Source: Sulfurovum sp. UBA5198
GTDB taxonomy: Bacteria > Campylobacterota > Campylobacteria > Campylobacterales > Sulfurovaceae
Direction of reading: 5' to 3'
Assembly: GCA_002412865.1 (NCBI GenBank)
Contig: DHVW01000016.1
Span: forward strand, 1 to 64,000
Length of the DNA: 64,000 nt
In this document: piece by piece, positions 60,912 to 64,000 of the stretch
Numbering within the stretch: position 1 is the first letter of the stretch
Layout of the letters: each line of letters begins with the position of its first letter
Position numbers and translations under genes: made by a program
The notes under the pieces: generated by a model
Told to the model about the DNA's origin: nothing
The model's database searches: none
What the model saw: only the letters and a program-made list of their open reading frames with translations

Positions 60912-63119
60912 ATGAGTGAATATAAAACATCTTTGATTCAAAAGCTTGATCTAGATGGATATATAGAGAGATTTTCAAGTTACCTCGCAAGAGCTAAAAC
61001 CGTAGCAATGCAAGGCGATGTTAATCAACACTATCGCTATATTGAAGCACTTCAAGCAACCGAACTAAAACCACTTCCTGAGTTGCCACCACTAAAAAAT
61101 CAACTTGCAAGATTGCAAAAACAAGCCCTTATGTCAATTGATGATATATACTCTTTTGTTAAAATGGTAGATTATTTCTTGTATCTTAAATCATCTTCTT
61201 TGCCACTTGTAATATCTAGCTGGATTGAGACTATTGAGATACCAAGTGAAGTGAGTGAGATAAGCAACTCATTTACGAACAAAGGCGAAATAAATAGCCA
61301 GACAGATGAAGCTCTAAGAAGTATCGAGCATAGCCTAGCTCAAAATAAACGAGAGATAAAAGAAGCTTTGCAAAAAGCAATGCGTTCATCTAATTTGGCT
61401 GATTTTCTAGTAGATACTCAAGTCCATTTCATACATGATGAAGAGACGCTATTGGTTCGTGGTGGATTTATGCAGGTAATTAAGGCAACAGTAGTCGGAC
61501 GGACGCCAAGCGGACATTTTTATATCTTGCCTGATAGTGTATCAAATCTCAAAGCCAAACAATCAGCCCTGAGAAACGAAAAAGAGCTTATTATATATCG
61601 TTATTGCGTGACCTTTTCTGCTATTCTGAGCAAATGGGAGAAATTTTTAAATTTTCTAAATAATCAATACGATAGGTTTGACCACTACTACGCAAGGGTT
61701 GTTTTTGCTAGAGCGAATGATTATGAGTTTATCCTGCCAAACAAAAGCAGTAAAGTAATATTAAGTGATTTCGCTCACCCAGCCATAGCCAACCCAATTC
61801 CAGTTTCAGTTTCAATAGTCAAAAAAATCATGCTAGTCACTGGTGTAAATGCTGGTGGTAAGACCATGCTATTAAAATCAATCCTAAGTAGCGTCTATAT
61901 GAGTAAATATCTCTTGCCATTTAGATGCAACAAAGAGACTACTAGCATAGGGCATTTCGGTAGAATTGAAGCTATCATAGATGACCCACAAAGCGTTAGT
62001 AATGATATATCTACATTTGCAGGACGAATGGTGGAATTTGCCAAATTATTTGAGCAAAAAAATGCCATAGTCGGAGTTGATGAGATAGAATTAGGAACTG
62101 ATAGTGACGAGGCTGCAAGTCTATTTCGTGTGATGCTTGATACTTTAAGTAAGCGAAATATTACATTTATAGTCACAACTCATCACAAAAGGCTAGCCGC
62201 ACTAATGGCTTCTCACGAGGAGGTCGAATTGATGGCTGCTCTGTATGATGAGCATAGGAGATTGCCTACATATAAATTTTTACAAGGTAGTATAGGTAAA
62301 AGCTATGCTTTTGAAACGGCTCAGAGATATGGCGTGCCAGTAGCTATCGTAGAAAAAGCGAAAGTGGTGCATGGCGAAGACCATGAGAGGCTAGGGGAGC
62401 TTATAGAACGATCGACTGCTTTGGAGCTTGAGATGAGAGCAAAGAGTGAAGCGTTAGATAATGCAAAAGTAAAAATAGAGAAAAAACTCTCACATTTAGA
62501 GAGACTCGAAGAAGAGTTGCATACCAAATATGAACAAAAGCTTGGTCAGCTAGAACATGGATATAGCACGGCAACAAATCAAGCCAGAGAAGCGGTAAGT
62601 GCCACAGAATCCAGAGAAGGTAGAAGACTACTAAATACAGCACATAAAACAAAAATAAAAACCATGCCAGCAAAAGAGGAAAAATCTGTCGTTTTAGAGA
62701 TTGGAGATAGTATCAAATATCGTTCACATAGAGGTGAACTATTGGGTATCGCAGGAGATGAAGCAACTATCATAGTGGACGGTATGAAGATGAGAGTACC
62801 ACTCTCACAACTCAAAAAATTAGCAGTTAATCAGCAGGTTAAAAAAGCAAAACAACCAAAACCAAAAGTAACTGTGGAAAAAGGTGAAGCGTCAATATCT
62901 ATTAAACTCATAGGTATGTTTGGAGATGAAGCTATTGATGAGCTTGATAGATTTATCTCAAATGCATTGGTTCACAATTTTAATGAAGTACAAGTAATTC
63001 ACGGAGGTGGAGCAGGGATATTAGCCAAACTTGTGAGTGAGTACCTCACGAGCCACCCAAAAATATCCAAATTTTATCGCATGCAAGGCAACCTTGGCAT
63101 CACCATCGTGGAGTTGTAA
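60912..63119 (+). CDS. mutS2: MutS2 ATPase/endonuclease
   Basis: 735 residues. A MutS core ATPase (VTGVNAGGKTMLLKSILS, VDEIELGTDSDEAA, THHKRLAALM) is followed by a long coiled coil (about 490-580), a KOW-like segment and a C-terminal Smr nuclease domain (VIHGGGAGILAKLVSEYL). The Smr His-Gly motif reads HGGGAG here. MutS2 suppresses recombination or rescues collided ribosomes. Confidence 0.94.
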   Translation: MSEYKTSLIQKLDLDGYIERFSSYLARAKTVAMQGDVNQHYRYIEALQATELKPLPELPPLKNQLARLQKQALMSIDDIYSFVKMVDYFLYLKSSSLPLVISSWIETIEIPSEVSEISNSFTNKGEINSQTDEALRSIEHSLAQNKREIKEALQKAMRSSNLADFLVDTQVHFIHDEETLLVRGGFMQVIKATVVGRTPSGHFYILPDSVSNLKAKQSALRNEKELIIYRYCVTFSAILSKWEKFLNFLNNQYDRFDHYYARVVFARANDYEFILPNKSSKVILSDFAHPAIANPIPVSVSIVKKIMLVTGVNAGGKTMLLKSILSSVYMSKYLLPFRCNKETTSIGHFGRIEAIIDDPQSVSNDISTFAGRMVEFAKLFEQKNAIVGVDEIELGTDSDEAASLFRVMLDTLSKRNITFIVTTHHKRLAALMASHEEVELMAALYDEHRRLPTYKFLQGSIGKSYAFETAQRYGVPVAIVEKAKVVHGEDHERLGELIERSTALELEMRAKSEALDNAKVKIEKKLSHLERLEEELHTKYEQKLGQLEHGYSTATNQAREAVSATESREGRRLLNTAHKTKIKTMPAKEEKSVVLEIGDSIKYRSHRGELLGIAGDEATIIVDGMKMRVPLSQLKKLAVNQQVKKAKQPKPKVTVEKGEASISIKLIGMFGDEAIDELDRFISNALVHNFNEVQVIHGGGAGILAKLVSEYLTSHPKISKFYRMQGNLGITIVEL

Positions 63120-63176
63120 CCACAATTTTTATATAGTGAGTGTATAATGTTGTAAATAATAATCAAGGATAGATTT

Positions 63177-63761
63177 ATGAGTATAAAAGACGGTATAGAG
63201 TATGCAAAAACTGAACTAACAAGTGATGAAAAGATGCTAGAAGGACTCTTTAAATTCGAGTCATTTTATAATAAATATAAAAAAATCATATGGATACTAG
63301 TGGCGTTGATAGCTCTGTTTTTTATAGGCAAGGTGGCTTATAATTATTGGAATGATATGAAAATAGTGAAATCAAATGAAGCCTTGTTGAAGCTATATAA
63401 AAATCCAACGGATAAGGCACAATTAGCTATATTAAAAGATAATAATATAGCTCTATATGACTTGTTTTCATATCAATCAGCGATACAAAAAAACGATATA
63501 AATGCACTTAAAGCTCTTTCAAATAGTAGCGATGAATTAGTAGCAGATATGAGTAGATATGCAGTGGGAGCAATAGACGGAAAACCAAGCAAAAGTAAAA
63601 TATATAATGATATGAGCATACTAGAGGAGGCATCAAACGCTATTGCTAAAAACGATATGGCAACAGCTAAAAAGATACTAGACTCCATGCCAAAAGATTC
63701 TCCTGCTGCTCAAATAGCTGGGCTATTAAAGCATCAAACCTTATCTATTCCAGTAAAATAA
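63177..63761 (+). CDS. YfgM-like single-pass membrane protein
   Basis: 194 residues: a cytoplasmic N-terminus of about 35, one helix (39-57, IIWILVALIALFFIGKVAY), then a helical TPR-like periplasmic part ending in ATAKKILDSMPKDSPAAQIAGLLKHQ. The layout matches YfgM/tetratricopeptide-like proteins associated with the Sec translocon. AAGGA lies upstream. The xerH-like gene starts 10 nt after it. Confidence 0.75.
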   Translation: MSIKDGIEYAKTELTSDEKMLEGLFKFESFYNKYKKIIWILVALIALFFIGKVAYNYWNDMKIVKSNEALLKLYKNPTDKAQLAILKDNNIALYDLFSYQSAIQKNDINALKALSNSSDELVADMSRYAVGAIDGKPSKSKIYNDMSILEEASNAIAKNDMATAKKILDSMPKDSPAAQIAGLLKHQTLSIPVK

Positions 63762-63771
63762 AGACCAATAT

Positions 63772-64000
63772 ATGCAAGCTAAAAGCGATTTGCTTGTCGC
63801 TTTTGAAGAGTACCTACTGATAGTCAAAGCACTTAGTAGCTCATCAATATCATCATATCTAGGTGATCTTAATCAATTTGAAGAGCAAATAGATAAAGCA
63901 CTCACGAGCGTAAATAGCGATGATATATTCTCGTATCTAGCCTCATTTCCAAATAAACGAACCTTAAATAGAAAACTTTCCTCAATAAATACATTTTTTC
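63772..64000 (+). CDS. xerH: XerH-like tyrosine recombinase, N-terminal part (runs off right edge)
   Basis: 76 codons from the ATG. The frame MQAKSDLLVAFEEYLLIVKA...SSISSYLGDLNQFEEQI and ...NRKLSSINTFF matches the SAM-like core-binding domain of Xer recombinases. The catalytic domain is beyond the window. In this phylum the single Xer (XerH) resolves chromosome dimers at difH. Position after the YfgM-like gene supports this. Confidence 0.72.
   Translation, partial: MQAKSDLLVAFEEYLLIVKALSSSSISSYLGDLNQFEEQIDKALTSVNSDDIFSYLASFPNKRTLNRKLSSINTFF

Noticed and set aside
1..64000. tRNA, rRNA, CRISPR arrays, insertion sequences
   Set aside because: Intergenic gaps were read for cloverleaf-like or regularly spaced repeats and none was convincing. 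No transposase was recognised. tRNAscan-SE and a covariance search would be decisive.

Overview
The window is AT-rich and looks chromosomal, from a member of the Campylobacterota (Epsilonproteobacteria). It is probably a sulfur-oxidising Sulfurimonas/Sulfurovum-like lineage. Three things support this. Gene order is typical of the phylum: ffh..rpsP-khpA-rimM-trmD-rplS, glyQ-nif3-flgZ-waaA-(DUF167)-rluA-type, yajC-secD-secF, and murC-mutS2. A four-subunit pyruvate:ferredoxin oxidoreductase is encoded in the order gamma-delta-alpha-beta. There is also a sulfide:quinone oxidoreductase and a Hcp-like cysteine-rich Sel1 protein. No rRNA, tRNA, CRISPR array or transposase was recognised.

Layout. 1-1.8 kb (minus strand): an OmpA-family protein is translationally coupled to the N-terminus of a large BapA-type adhesin that runs off the left edge. 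2-6.9 kb: aldehyde dehydrogenase, DUF420 membrane protein, peroxiredoxin, periplasmic heavy-metal-binding protein, DsbD_2/TauE-like membrane protein and aldo/keto reductase; a two-hairpin REP-like repeat lies at 3.9 kb. 6.9-12.4 kb (minus): por operon, HAD phosphatase, MFS/BT1-like transporter. 12.6-15.3 kb: sulfide:quinone oxidoreductase, a 53-residue protein, and a peptide-deformylase homologue that has lost its metal ligands and gained a membrane tail. 15.4-21.8 kb: the ffh-rpsP-khpA-rimM-trmD-rplS block, interrupted between ffh and rpsP by a 2.9 kb island. 21.9-25.8 kb: a membrane protein, the Sel1 protein, a LolD-like ATPase and a SulP transporter. 25.8-37.9 kb: prfB, panC, ftsI, ftsW, murG, alaS, a BioF-like PLP enzyme and PBP1A. 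37.9-47 kb: purE, a glutaredoxin-like protein, glyQ, nif3, flgZ, waaA, DUF167, an RluA-type synthase, then ispE, truB and uvrD on the minus strand. 47.1-52.5 kb: a LysR regulator, then a minus-strand run gdhA-yidD-pyrC-carbonic anhydrase-pabC-like-hypothetical. 52.5-64 kb: lnt divergent from yajC-secD-secF-dacB, then a DapC-like aminotransferase, murC, mutS2, a YfgM-like protein and the start of a XerH-like recombinase.

The most unusual region is the ffh/rpsP island (16765-19684). It is bounded by a perfect 42-bp direct repeat whose left copy overlaps the last codons and stop of ffh. It carries a (GA)n tract downstream of a promoter-like sequence, two paralogous four-helix membrane proteins, and a small RTX protein. 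A 16-residue stub of the RTX gene sits between the two membrane genes. I read it as a tandemly duplicated 'membrane protein + RTX exoprotein' module, possibly an immunity/effector pair exported by type I secretion. That function is inference. The other main points are the SQR-linked pseudo-deformylase and a dacB gene whose only plausible start codon is ATA, overlapping the secF stop.

All calls come from reading the sequence. No database search or folding program was run. Gene boundaries were moved from the longest open frame only where a ribosome-binding site or signal peptide supports it.
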